Assembly (NCBI GenBank): GCA_025267735.1
Contig: CM046307.1
Location: forward strand, 6,578,258 to 6,642,257
Direction of reading: 5' to 3'
Source: Mactra quadrangularis
Taxonomy: Eukaryota > Mollusca > Bivalvia > Venerida > Mactridae
Length of the DNA stretch: 64,000 nt
Below the pieces are notes generated by a model. It made no database searches, was not told where the DNA came from, and was given only the letters and a program-made list of their open reading frames with translations. The position numbers were made by a program, and so were the translations under genes. Shown piece by piece: positions 52,801 to 64,000 of the stretch; position 1 is the first letter of the stretch, and each line of letters opens with the position of its first letter.

Positions 52801-55282
52801 GAAAGAAATGGTGAAAAATACATAAGTATAAACTATAATAATTATAATATAATAAACTACAAATTATAACATAATTCAAATTTACAATTATAATTGACAT
52901 TGAAAATCATGCTTTGTTAAACAGTAAATTCAGTGATGATCACTCAAATTGGAAAGTCTGCTTGAACCAAATAAATTTTACACTGTTTAATTTTTAAAAA
53001 AAGTTAAAGCTAGGTTTTTGAAGTCTACTTCTAGTATCACTATTCCGTCGACTCATGACATTATCTTTCCTATCAATTCAAAATGGTTAACAGTTGAATA
53101 CTTACTAAGTCAAACACTTTAAGCTAAAGTTAATATTATTTTGCAATAATACCATACTTATAAACAAATTTGAATAAATAGATCTAGAGAAACTAGCCAC
53201 TGTAGTCAAACAATAAATAAATAAAACACAAATCAATAATTTAGCAGACACCAAGACTCAATATTTAAGGTCATACTATTAACCCTGACAACTTATATTT
53301 GGGTTCTGACAACTTGTTACTACTAGAAGACATTGGGTTGGAGCAAGTTAATAATATAGCTAATTGTCTAGCTGGGCAACTTACTTTAGCATGGTCTAGC
53401 CCTGAATAAATTGTACATAAGTTGAACAAAAAGTGAATGATTAGAAGTATTTAAAGTATAGAAACATATCCTAACATTTCTTTTCAAATAATAAAATCAA
53501 AACCATAATTATATAAATATAGTTTACAGTCAACTATATTCAGAATGATTGTGCTCTAGGCACTGGCATGTTCCACTTAAAATTACCTATTTTTGTCATG
53601 TATTGTTATCATGAATTTAAGACATCTAGTGTCAACAAACAAGACTAATGAAATGCTAGTAAGTTATAAACTTCATTTTTCTAGAGCTGTCATTGATTCC
53701 AACGATATCTCTGTATTGTCAATCAATTTGATCGATTTTCAATCAATAATTGATAGGCATTTTGAAATATCAATAATAAAGCCTATATAATTAAATAAAT
53801 AAAAGTCACTCTTAAGGGTCAAAGTCGTGAGACGAACCATCAATTGTAAGCAAAAGCAGGTGCGCTGCCATAATATGAACTGATAGGTCTAAAAAACTGA
53901 CAGCGTCCCATTGAGGAAATAGCACTAGACCACAGACATTCATGACAAATATACATCTATAATAAGTAAAAGATAACATAAATGGTCTGAACAGAACAGC
54001 AAAGACGGTATGGATGTATATCTGTGTATTGTCGATATTGATTTCTCAATATATTGATATTGTCAATACGCTTCAAGCCTAATCAATGACAGCTCTACAT
54101 CTTTCAATAGTCACATTTATTACATGCATATTCATTTTTTAATTTCTCAAAACAATGAACTTTTTGAGTGTCAAATATCCAGTTTTCTTCTCCAGAGGGT
54201 TTATTTTCACATGAATGATTTTTTATGATTGTTCAATAGTTTTCTTCAAACTATAGATTAACAAGCACTGTCTTGAATTCTTAGGAGTCATGTACGTAAA
54301 TATCTTTAAAACATCTTATGTTTCTAAACTCTTGTCATGTCTGTTACAATCAGTATGATAGAACAAATAGTCTATATCCTTGTTGATCTTACAATATGCT
54401 GGTGCCTGAAAATGTTAAAAAGTACAAATGAAAAACTCACAACTGGAGACCCATTCATTTAAGTATTTTTTGTGATGAAATTATCATTATGCATCCGAAT
54501 TTAAAAAAGCATTTGCAGAAAATATCATCAAATATTTAAAGAAACAGACTTGGCAGGTGGAATAAGGGACCTTAGTCAGTTACCTCGTATACTCTTCAAA
54601 TAGGTAGGTCCATTTAGTTTGATTACTTGGATTTTACTCTTACTTTTCAATGACAATTTGCTAAAATTAATCTTAAATAACTTTTTTGTGAATCTTTTAA
54701 TTTGTTTGGAAATCAATCTAATTATTGTCAAGGTTAAGAACTATCTAAATTTCATCCCTTCTGTTAATATCATAATTCACATGAAAGATATTAGATGAAA
54801 TATTTTGTCGTCCTTACATAGGACTTCAATAACAAAATCCGAGGATTCCAACTCTAAGGACCTACTTGCCAATTGGATTGCTTCTGATTTTATCAAGGAA
54901 AGATAACTGACTTAAGACCCTAATTGAATTAAAACAGTACTACCATACAGAAATCTTTCATAAAGGCTATTTGTTCAATTAGAGATACTAGATTTACATT
55001 GATTTAAACATAATTCAAATACTGCTTGTCATCAATATCTATAATTCATCACTATACTTACAACCAAAAGAGTTTACTTTCCACCATCTGAAGCCACAGA
55101 ATCAAACACTTATAGAACACAATTTATACATACATGTACTTGAAACATACATGTGTTTTCATTAAGTAGAGTTTTAATACTCTTTGTAATACTTCTTCTT
55201 ACATTAAAAATAAAAATATGTTAAAAATGACACTATCACATAAATATAAATAATTTGTTAATCAAATTACTTACTTGTTGTT
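49844..55282 (+). repeat. Large direct duplication, copy 1 (offset 8,718 bp)
   Basis: From GCATTCGGAACTACCTCGG at 49844 on, the sequence recurs at 58562 with a constant offset of 8,718, checked at the start, at the frames near 52.7 and 53.6 kb, at homopolymers near 52.45 kb and at the end. I saw no mismatch or indel. Copy 2 runs off the window at 64000, so the true length is unknown. The left boundary is sharp: CCCCGT precedes copy 1 and AAAACC precedes copy 2. No protein gene was recognised inside. Confidence 0.95.
54563..54922. mobile_element. MITE with ~30-bp TIRs (TTAGGGACT family), copy 2
   Basis: The start TAAGGGACCTTAGTCAGTTA and the inverse of the end, TTAGGGTCTTAAGTCAGTTA, are TIRs. 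The interior aligns with the reverse complement of 4355-4701 (for example TTGCCAATTGGATTGCTTCT). It is repeated at 63281-63640. Confidence 0.7.
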
Positions 55283-56240
55283 ATTAATTCACTGAACTCC
55301 TCAATCTTCACCAAATTTAGTATGCATTGTTGAATGTAGAATAGCCATCTGTGGTTTTATACAGCATCTGAAATATCAATTGTATTTGTTGGGTTAAAAT
55401 TTTCATCACACATACCATTATTTCATTTCAGCAAGTTCATTTGTATCCATTGAATATTGAAAGCTCAAACTTAAAGCTTCGTATTAAATAAATTATCATA
55501 AATGCAATCAGTAGTTTTGGTTTCACTATGAGACATTTGCTTTGGTATTAGTATTGAAGATTACATATTTTTAAGGCTTGTTATTGAGTTAAGAAAAGCT
55601 GCCTGCTCAACTTATCAACTTCCCTTGAAACCTAGATTTACCTGGTTTCCCTTATCTTTCTATAGGGAGCTGACACCTTCTCCCTCTATGCAATAAATAT
55701 TTATTATATAGAAGGTAGGAACCAGTCATGACCTGGAATACAATCCAAATACCCTAAATATGAAATCCACAGTTACTATTAGTAATTCTACTCATGCATT
55801 ACAACCTTAACTTGCATTAATTTCAGCTGCTTAATCCGATGATGTTGGGATCAGGGCTAGCTCTGGCTTTTTTTCTTTGAGCCAATTTCATGACAAAAAA
55901 TGTAGTCGCTACTAAAAAAGATGTCACCTCAAAAAATGAAGTCGCGACAAAGAACTTGAATAGGTGCATTTTCTTGTCTCATTGGATGATGATATGAATA
56001 GCTTAACAGACCTAGAGCTCTACAAAGAAACATGTTCAATTGCAATGACTTATTTTCTATTGTCTAATTAGGACAGCATACATATTTCTAGATGTTTAAT
56101 AGCATTTTGGGCTATGTCTGTCGAAAGCCAAATGCCAAAGATATAATCTGATAATACAGCAGCTTTTGATCTCCACTATCAGCATGTTTTGTGCTCTTTG
56201 ATGTGTACAATACAAAAGCATTAAAGCAAAAATGGTTAAA

Positions 56241-56532
56241 ACAAGTAAATCTGTGAGCTAATGCTCACTAGTGATACCCCCGCCAAAATCTAAAAATATG
56301 CGACAAACAGGAAGTAGATGAGCGAGGAGCATGAAATCGCTTTACACCACATGGGACTATAGGATGAAGCAATATGCAAAGTTTCAGGCTGCTGCATGGT
56401 ATAGTTGCTGAGAAAACTGTGACGGAAATTTTGTAACGGACGGACGGACGGACGGACGGACGGACGCACACACGCACGCACGGACAAGGGTAAAACAGTA
56501 TACCCCCCTCTTCTTCGAAGCGGGGGTATAAT
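56241..56532 (-). mobile_element. Hairpin/microsatellite element, Helentron-like, copy 2
   Basis: The reverse complement of the 41075-41355 element, including the GTGAGCTAATGCTCAC-type 3' hairpin (56252-56267 on +) and ATACCCCCGC ends. Its microsatellite is a pure GGAC run (about 56438-56466). Arginine/valine-rich frames across it are artefacts of the microsatellite. Confidence 0.8.
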
Positions 56533-58084
56533 TAATGTTGTTCTCAATAATGAATAAAATAATAATGAAAATTATGAATATGGCACAAATTAGTCAAGAT
56601 TGTAAATTTTGTAAAAATACAATTGTCGATGAATCAAAAGGTTAAATAAAAAAGTACAATCAAGGATGCAAAAATGCCTAATGGGAGATTGATAAAATAT
56701 AAATGAATCTTTTACCTTCACGAATATCTTAAGATTGTATTGTTCTAACTGTGTTACAACTCCTTTTTTCATCACCAGCTTAATACTCTTATTATTTTTC
56801 ATTTATTTTCATTAACAACAATTGTTGACACCATTTAATGACTTATGGTTCTGTTACTCTTTTGTGACCTAAAAATGATACAAATCATGAAATATAACAA
56901 GTCTAAGTAATCAAAATAATATTACAATGCAATAATACTTAAACAAGACTACACATTTGTATATACACCAATCTTTTATTTCGACCAATGTGTACATTAT
57001 TTATCAACAGAGTATCAAATAGGCAACTGAGAGGCCATCGGTTCAATTCATACATCTAGTACCTGACCTTTTCTCCTTTTATGACATTTTATGCTAAAAT
57101 CTGAGGCTGATTCAGGACCTAAGTTCTGATCAGTTAAAATACCTAGTGACTAGCTCTTAATTGTTAAATATTTTTGTGATAATCATCAGCATGATTGGTT
57201 CAGTCTAGCTTAAGGTCTTCAGCATATCAGTGGTTTAACAGTAAATGGTTCAGTCAGTTAAAATAGGAATCACTTTGCTTGATCAATCTCCACTTTGCAA
57301 TCAGGAGAACAGCCTTAGACCAAGAGGGTTAATTGTAATCGGCTGTCAATCAGGAAGACTTACCTTTGTTCATTAGTTATTGATATCTAAGCATTTTGAA
57401 TCATCCCACACAACAAATCTGACTTGTACATCTATATTGGTGGACACGTATCAGTAAATATTTCTATCCCACTTGCCTGAAAACATGTAATATTTTGAGC
57501 AGTAAATATACAAAAAGAATTTTTAAAGCAATACTTATTTATGTGAAAGTTTAAATGTTCAATCATTTTCAACAGTGACATTTTCATTGTCAATTAATAT
57601 TTAACAGTATGTCTTTAAGATAAATTTTTCAATATATTTCTTCCTGAATCTTGAATTTCTTCTAGCATTATGATCCCAGACATTTTGAGTTTTAGAATTC
57701 CCATGCTTGTTGATTAGTGGGGAAAATTGGAATTCCACATCCCTGAATAACTGTCCGATTATTTGCATCACACATTTGTTTTATCATAATTCATAAGACT
57801 GAACTGGCATGGCCGAGCAGTTACAACATTGGACTGGTTATCTCACAATGTAACAAGTTTTGAACAAGGCTACACATTTGCATTTACACCAAGGGGGGTC
57901 CGAACTTTCCTAGGTGGGGTCCGAACCTCAAACCGCAACCACATTATACACATTTTGCAGAAAAAATGCAACATATTGATAATAAAAACTACATAACCAT
58001 TAAATCTATGTTAAGCACCGAATGCTTCATGCTACTTAAAAATGACTTACAGGCAAGAAATACAATAATGGCAGGTCGTTTTCC

Positions 58085-58200
58085 AAATTCTAGGGGGGGG
58101 GGGTCGGACCCCCCTGCTGTACCCCTCCCGAACCCACCCGAACCGTTCCCCCCACTCACGACCCCTCTGGATCCGGCACTCAACCTTAATACGATTCCTG
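58085..58200. repeat. GC-rich GGGTCGGACCCCC repeat
   Basis: A G run followed by GGGTCGGACCCCCCTGCTGT and ending CCTCTGGATCCGGCACTC is far more GC-rich than its surroundings. Related GGGGTCCGAAC motifs lie at 57893-57927. It resembles ends of DNA transposons in bivalves; the class is not assigned. Confidence 0.5.
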
Positions 58201-58269
58201 CATGATGCATTATTTCATTAGCTGCAGTGCACTAGAGTATGATACCCGTCAATTCTTCTTTCAGTTTCA

Positions 58270-58720
58270 CTTTACAATTGATACAATGAAAATTGCAAAA
58301 AATCGACTTACCGCCATCATTTTAAAGCCATGCAGAAACGATCAAACACTTTTAAATCGCTGTAACACTTCTTCGATCATATTCAAATCAATTACAATCG
58401 AAAACAAATCCATCTGTTCGTCTAACTACACAAAATCTCATCATAATTTCAATGCGTTGACATTAGTTTTCAACTTGGCAGCCATCTTTAATAGCGTTCG
58501 ACACTTTCCGGCAACTCCGTTTATCTCCGTAGGGATTACTTTTTAGCGTATGCTTAAAACCGCATTCGGAACTACCTCGGATATTACTGCGTAACATACT
58601 CTCGGATATATCTAGGAGGCCGCCATTGAAGAAATGGCACTACTTTCGGTATCACATGATCGACAAAATGGCGGTGATTGTAAACATTTCGTTAAAAATA
58701 TTGATGTTTGGTTAAAAAAT
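58270..58720 (-). promoter_or_regulatory. CpG-rich promoter-like block at the duplication junction
   Basis: CpG is frequent here against a depleted background. YY1-type motifs face each other (GGCCGCCATT near 58619 and AAAATGGCGG near 58667), and GCAGCCATCTTTAATAGCG lies near 58480. It sits just upstream of the candidate minus-strand exon A and spans the junction at 58561/58562. Regulatory use is inference. Confidence 0.35.
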
Positions 58721-61700
58721 ACGGGAAAAGCGTGATTATTCCGGAAAGGAGTTATATTTTGGTTGGAAAGTGATGTCATTTTAATGATTCAAATTGATTT
58801 TAACTTTAGAATCGGTCGGATTTTCTTATTCGACAAAATCTCCAAAGTGGATATATATTCGGATAAACTGTCATTAATGCAATTTCGGACACATCCAGGA
58901 ATATGAATTATCACGTGGATTTAATAACTTTAGCTTTATAATCAAGTTGCTATGAAATATTTGTTTAAGAAAAGAACACTTAATTCAATAATTATATATA
59001 ATATCATATATAAATCTAAAATATAGAATCTAATTATATAAATAAATACAGTGTTAAAATTGAGATCAATCTCTGTTGTTTATCTATCATTCTATGTTTA
59101 CATTCTTTGTTATCATAGTTCTATTATAGTAACCTGTCACAACTTGAATAATTACGCGGTCACTGAATGTGCTAGTATTTATCTTCCTTTAAACAATTGA
59201 GCCACCGATCTATATTAATTATTGATGATCTAACTATATATGTAGCAATTTTGAATATTGTTGAAAAAAAGTTCAAAAGAACTTAAAAATAACAAATTCA
59301 GTGACCATGTAATTAATAAAGTTGTGACAAGTTAACATAACAGAACTATATAACCCATGCAAATTCCATGGTTCTCATAGTCAAACCCAAGTAGTCTAGA
59401 GTCATAAGCAGACATCCGTCCATGTCGCCATAAAAGCTAGCTTGAAGGCAAGGGAGTACAAGTGCTGTATCATGACTCGGCGACATACACCTACTCCTTT
59501 CAGAATTGTTCTCAAATTCTTGGAGCTTGATTGCCTTTGTGGCTATATAAGGGTGCCATTACATAATTCCTAGCCGGGTTATTTGTGTTTGGTGCCAAAT
59601 GTAACCTGGTCCAAGTTAAGTTCGAACAAACAACCTCTTGAGTTGTTAGTGGTCACTCTACCTTGTAGTCATAAAATCATCTACTTTTTAGTTAAGGGCA
59701 TACAAGTGCCATATTATAACTCTGCTACATTACAAAGCCTCTAAACAGTCACTAGATTAGTACCATCAGAGTGTTGGACCTATCACATCTAAAAAACTTG
59801 ATTACTTGTATTATCACTGAAATATGTACTGAGACTGAGAGTCACTTTTACCACTCAACCACCAGGACAGAAAGCAAAGGAGACTGAGCCACTATAATGT
59901 TCATAATCCTTGTATATTCTACATGCTCTAGTTTGTTCCTAAAAGACTTCTACAGCCATCATAACTAAGTCTCTGCCTATCAAGCAGAGCTGTTGTCTGC
60001 CACAAGGACTGTGTAAATGTGTAAATAGGGTCCATGATTATACTGAGTACCTATTTAAGCTTCCAGACCAAGATCTAATTAAGCCTCCCCAGGGACATTA
60101 ATTAGGTTGATGAGTCATTGCAATCAGAGACACAGATAACATACAATAATAGCTAATTCCCTGATGAAATATAGAAAACTATTTTCTGTTGACCATATAA
60201 ACCACATTTTACAAAACCACATTCAAATCGATGTAAACCTCTCAAAGGGTTTGTGAGTTTAAGGTAAGCTTTAGCCAAAGCATATTTTAGCTCTACCTAT
60301 TAGAAAGAAAACTGTTGCTAACAAATGATAGTGATCTAGTAATGGTTTATCCCTGCAACTACTATCAGGAGGAATGTCTCCAATTATGCTGGTAGTTTAA
60401 AGGTGAACTAAAACAAACCAATTCAGTCAGATGACAGATCTTAGTTGGTACTATATATAACTTCTTTGATACTTGCAACTGCGGAGATGTTACATGGCAA
60501 TGGTCGCCCTTGAGTGCTCGACTTCTAGCTAGCTTTTATTAAGGCGTCATTCATTCTGGTGTCTCAGATTGTAAACAACTGAATATTTACATGTCCCACA
60601 TACTGTTTGAAAAGTTGATGTAAACATTAATGAAAAATCTTACTATTGTATACAGACTTGTCTCAAGTTTTAATGTACCTACTGACAGTCAGTTACCCTG
60701 TATAGGATGTTTGTCTGTTTGTAATATATCTACATGGTAAATGGCTAGTGCTACAAGTCGTAGACAGTTAATTGATTGATTCTCACGCATGACCAACTCC
60801 TCCCAAAAGTCAGCATCCAATTATAAGTTACTTAAGAATCTAGCAAAAACATTTTAGCAAAAAGTTTTCGACATATAAATACCTCCTTTTTAAAACAAGA
60901 CTCCAGTGTTTACTACAATTCTTCATTGCACTAAAATTCAAAATCAAGAGTCCCAATGCACCATTTACTTCCAAAAATCTGCATGAGAATCAAACACCTA
61001 ACTTATATGGCTTTGCTAGTCATAGACACACATCTGTTAGCACTATACAAAATAGGGGTTCAGACAAAAGTCTTGAAAATAAATTAATTTCTGAACAACA
61101 TTTTTATTAATATTTTTTTAATTAGATCAGTAATTACATAAACTAAATGAATACAGAAAAGGTAAAAATTTGTTTTTTTTTAATTAAAGTCTTATTTCTA
61201 CTGTTATATTAAAATATCAACTTATTATTCATCAAGAAAGATTTCTTTTTTAATATAAACAATTACTCTTGAAAGCTTAGGTTAAAATATAAAAAACTTC
61301 AAATGAAATTTAAATTACTTTAAAAGTCTTGGTTCAATGAATTGAAACACTAGTAGTAAAATTACTACCAGGCTTCAATAGACAAAATAAAATGCAGTCT
61401 TTTATGCCATTCGTCAAGTCTATTCAAACCTATATCCAGCTGTTAAAGATACATTTTACAGTAAAATCATCTATGATTCTGTCCAAGTGAATAGTGAGAA
61501 AATTGCCAATCACAAATAGAAAGAAATGGTGAAAAATACATAAGTATAAACTATAATAATTATAATATAATAAACTACAAATTATAACATAATTCAAATT
61601 TACAATTATAATTGACATTGAAAATCATGCTTTGTTAAACAGTAAATTCAGTGATGATCACTCAAATTGGAAAGTCTGCTTGAACCAAATAAATTTTACA

Positions 61701-64000
61701 CTGTTTAATTTTTAAAAAAAGTTAAAGCTAGGTTTTTGAAGTCTACTTCTAGTATCACTATTCCGTCGACTCATGACATTATCTTTCCTATCAATTCAAA
61801 ATGGTTAACAGTTGAATACTTACTAAGTCAAACACTTTAAGCTAAAGTTAATATTATTTTGCAATAATACCATACTTATAAACAAATTTGAATAAATAGA
61901 TCTAGAGAAACTAGCCACTGTAGTCAAACAATAAATAAATAAAACACAAATCAATAATTTAGCAGACACCAAGACTCAATATTTAAGGTCATACTATTAA
62001 CCCTGACAACTTATATTTGGGTTCTGACAACTTGTTACTACTAGAAGACATTGGGTTGGAGCAAGTTAATAATATAGCTAATTGTCTAGCTGGGCAACTT
62101 ACTTTAGCATGGTCTAGCCCTGAATAAATTGTACATAAGTTGAACAAAAAGTGAATGATTAGAAGTATTTAAAGTATAGAAACATATCCTAACATTTCTT
62201 TTCAAATAATAAAATCAAAACCATAATTATATAAATATAGTTTACAGTCAACTATATTCAGAATGATTGTGCTCTAGGCACTGGCATGTTCCACTTAAAA
62301 TTACCTATTTTTGTCATGTATTGTTATCATGAATTTAAGACATCTAGTGTCAACAAACAAGACTAATGAAATGCTAGTAAGTTATAAACTTCATTTTTCT
62401 AGAGCTGTCATTGATTCCAACGATATCTCTGTATTGTCAATCAATTTGATCGATTTTCAATCAATAATTGATAGGCATTTTGAAATATCAATAATAAAGC
62501 CTATATAATTAAATAAATAAAAGTCACTCTTAAGGGTCAAAGTCGTGAGACGAACCATCAATTGTAAGCAAAAGCAGGTGCGCTGCCATAATATGAACTG
62601 ATAGGTCTAAAAAACTGACAGCGTCCCATTGAGGAAATAGCACTAGACCACAGACATTCATGACAAATATACATCTATAATAAGTAAAAGATAACATAAA
62701 TGGTCTGAACAGAACAGCAAAGACGGTATGGATGTATATCTGTGTATTGTCGATATTGATTTCTCAATATATTGATATTGTCAATACGCTTCAAGCCTAA
62801 TCAATGACAGCTCTACATCTTTCAATAGTCACATTTATTACATGCATATTCATTTTTTAATTTCTCAAAACAATGAACTTTTTGAGTGTCAAATATCCAG
62901 TTTTCTTCTCCAGAGGGTTTATTTTCACATGAATGATTTTTTATGATTGTTCAATAGTTTTCTTCAAACTATAGATTAACAAGCACTGTCTTGAATTCTT
63001 AGGAGTCATGTACGTAAATATCTTTAAAACATCTTATGTTTCTAAACTCTTGTCATGTCTGTTACAATCAGTATGATAGAACAAATAGTCTATATCCTTG
63101 TTGATCTTACAATATGCTGGTGCCTGAAAATGTTAAAAAGTACAAATGAAAAACTCACAACTGGAGACCCATTCATTTAAGTATTTTTTGTGATGAAATT
63201 ATCATTATGCATCCGAATTTAAAAAAGCATTTGCAGAAAATATCATCAAATATTTAAAGAAACAGACTTGGCAGGTGGAATAAGGGACCTTAGTCAGTTA
63301 CCTCGTATACTCTTCAAATAGGTAGGTCCATTTAGTTTGATTACTTGGATTTTACTCTTACTTTTCAATGACAATTTGCTAAAATTAATCTTAAATAACT
63401 TTTTTGTGAATCTTTTAATTTGTTTGGAAATCAATCTAATTATTGTCAAGGTTAAGAACTATCTAAATTTCATCCCTTCTGTTAATATCATAATTCACAT
63501 GAAAGATATTAGATGAAATATTTTGTCGTCCTTACATAGGACTTCAATAACAAAATCCGAGGATTCCAACTCTAAGGACCTACTTGCCAATTGGATTGCT
63601 TCTGATTTTATCAAGGAAAGATAACTGACTTAAGACCCTAATTGAATTAAAACAGTACTACCATACAGAAATCTTTCATAAAGGCTATTTGTTCAATTAG
63701 AGATACTAGATTTACATTGATTTAAACATAATTCAAATACTGCTTGTCATCAATATCTATAATTCATCACTATACTTACAACCAAAAGAGTTTACTTTCC
63801 ACCATCTGAAGCCACAGAATCAAACACTTATAGAACACAATTTATACATACATGTACTTGAAACATACATGTGTTTTCATTAAGTAGAGTTTTAATACTC
63901 TTTGTAATACTTCTTCTTACATTAAAAATAAAAATATGTTAAAAATGACACTATCACATAAATATAAATAATTTGTTAATCAAATTACTTACTTGTTGTT
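58562..64000 (+). repeat. Large direct duplication, copy 2 (cut by the window end)
   Basis: Same content as 49844-55282, including the MITE (63281-63640) and candidate noncoding exons (63780-63805, from 63993, and the exon ending at 63123). It is open at the right edge of the window. Confidence 0.95.

Larger units (their letters stand above)
54310..58540 (-). ncRNA. Candidate spliced noncoding transcript (minus strand)
   Basis: Consensus splice sites on the minus strand define possible exons: A with donor GTAAGT below 58312 (CpG-rich, contains ATGATGGCG), B 57364-57476 (TTTTCAG / GTAAGT), C 55275-55367 (ATATTTCAG / GTAAGT), D 55062-55087 (GGCTTCAG / GTAAGT), and a last exon ending at 54405 upstream (TTAACATTTTCAG). 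No frame stays open through them (from the ATG in A it stops after 16 residues; exon C has stops in all frames), so this would be a long noncoding RNA or a 5' UTR. Exons C-E recur in the duplication at +8,718. It is built from splice-site shape only, with no transcript evidence. Confidence 0.3.
55283..58561. other. Spacer between the two duplicated copies
   Basis: If the duplication is tandem, this is the rest of an 8,718-bp unit. It contains the inverted hairpin/microsatellite element (56241-56532), a tRNA-like SINE head fragment near 57804-57845 (GGCATGGCCGAGCAGTTACA), a GC-rich repeat (about 58090-58195) and a CpG-rich promoter-like block from about 58270. No protein gene recognised. Confidence 0.6.

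Noticed and set aside
52712..52900. Identical 62-codon frames at 52712-52900 and 61430-61618
   Set aside because: Their identity comes from the large duplication; the peptide is AT-driven and Tyr/Ile-rich without recognisable features.
54361..54405. 29-codon frame APAYCKINKDIDYLFYHT... after a strong minus-strand acceptor
   Set aside because: Tempting as a terminal coding exon, but upstream candidate exons do not join it in an open frame; kept only as part of the noncoding candidate.
56268..56547. Arg/Val-rich frames on the minus strand, and similar frames at 41001-41327
   Set aside because: Translations of the GGAC/GTGC microsatellite inside a repeated mobile element.
1..64000. CRISPR arrays, operons, ribosome binding sites, bacterial mobile elements
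   Set aside because: Spliced animal genes and SINEs show this is nuclear eukaryotic DNA; the tandem arrays lack spacer-repeat alternation.

Overview
This is eukaryotic, AT-rich, intron-rich DNA from a lophotrochozoan, most likely a bivalve mollusc. The evidence is vertebrate-like orthologues split by consensus GT-AG introns, low CpG outside promoters, many tRNA-headed SINEs and foldback elements, and repeat types I associate with bivalve genomes (GGGCCC-hairpin repeat, GTGC/GTCC-microsatellite repeats). Nothing in it looks bacterial. Most open frames of 60-150 codons are chance frames in introns or repeats.

Three protein-coding genes can be assembled exon by exon. (1) An RNF144-type RING-between-RING E3 ubiquitin ligase, + strand, eight coding exons 3260-13119, 299 aa. 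(2) RRM2, the small subunit of ribonucleotide reductase, - strand, eight coding exons 25926-21853, 383 aa, with all iron ligands, the radical tyrosine and an N-terminal KEN/Cy/CDK-site regulatory tail. (3) STPG1 (MAPO2-like sperm-tail PG-rich-repeat protein), + strand, nine coding exons 26577-45783, 346 aa. RNF144 and RRM2 converge across about 8.7 kb. RRM2 and STPG1 diverge from a 650-bp intergenic region with CCAAT boxes, an E2F-like site, an RFX half-site and an ETS palindrome.

Introns and intergenic DNA are dominated by mobile elements: three tRNA-SINE types, a non-autonomous DNA transposon with perfect 9-bp target duplications (three copies), several foldback elements, two ~58-bp retroposons with 11- and 13-bp target duplications, a 2.36-kb element in STPG1 intron 6 carrying a 156-bp satellite with higher-order structure, and a 58-bp tandem array grown from one arm of a foldback element in STPG1 intron 5. 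STPG1 intron 8 holds a composite insertion with a cysteine-protease-like ORF fragment and a duplicated CCAAT/CRE module.

The right end has no recognisable protein gene. It holds a direct duplication, 49844-55282 versus 58562-64000 (cut by the window end), at a constant 8,718-bp offset with no difference at any place compared: a very recent tandem duplication or an assembly artefact. A CpG-rich promoter-like block near 58.3-58.7 kb and a chain of consensus splice sites on the - strand suggest a spliced, probably noncoding transcript partly included in the duplication.
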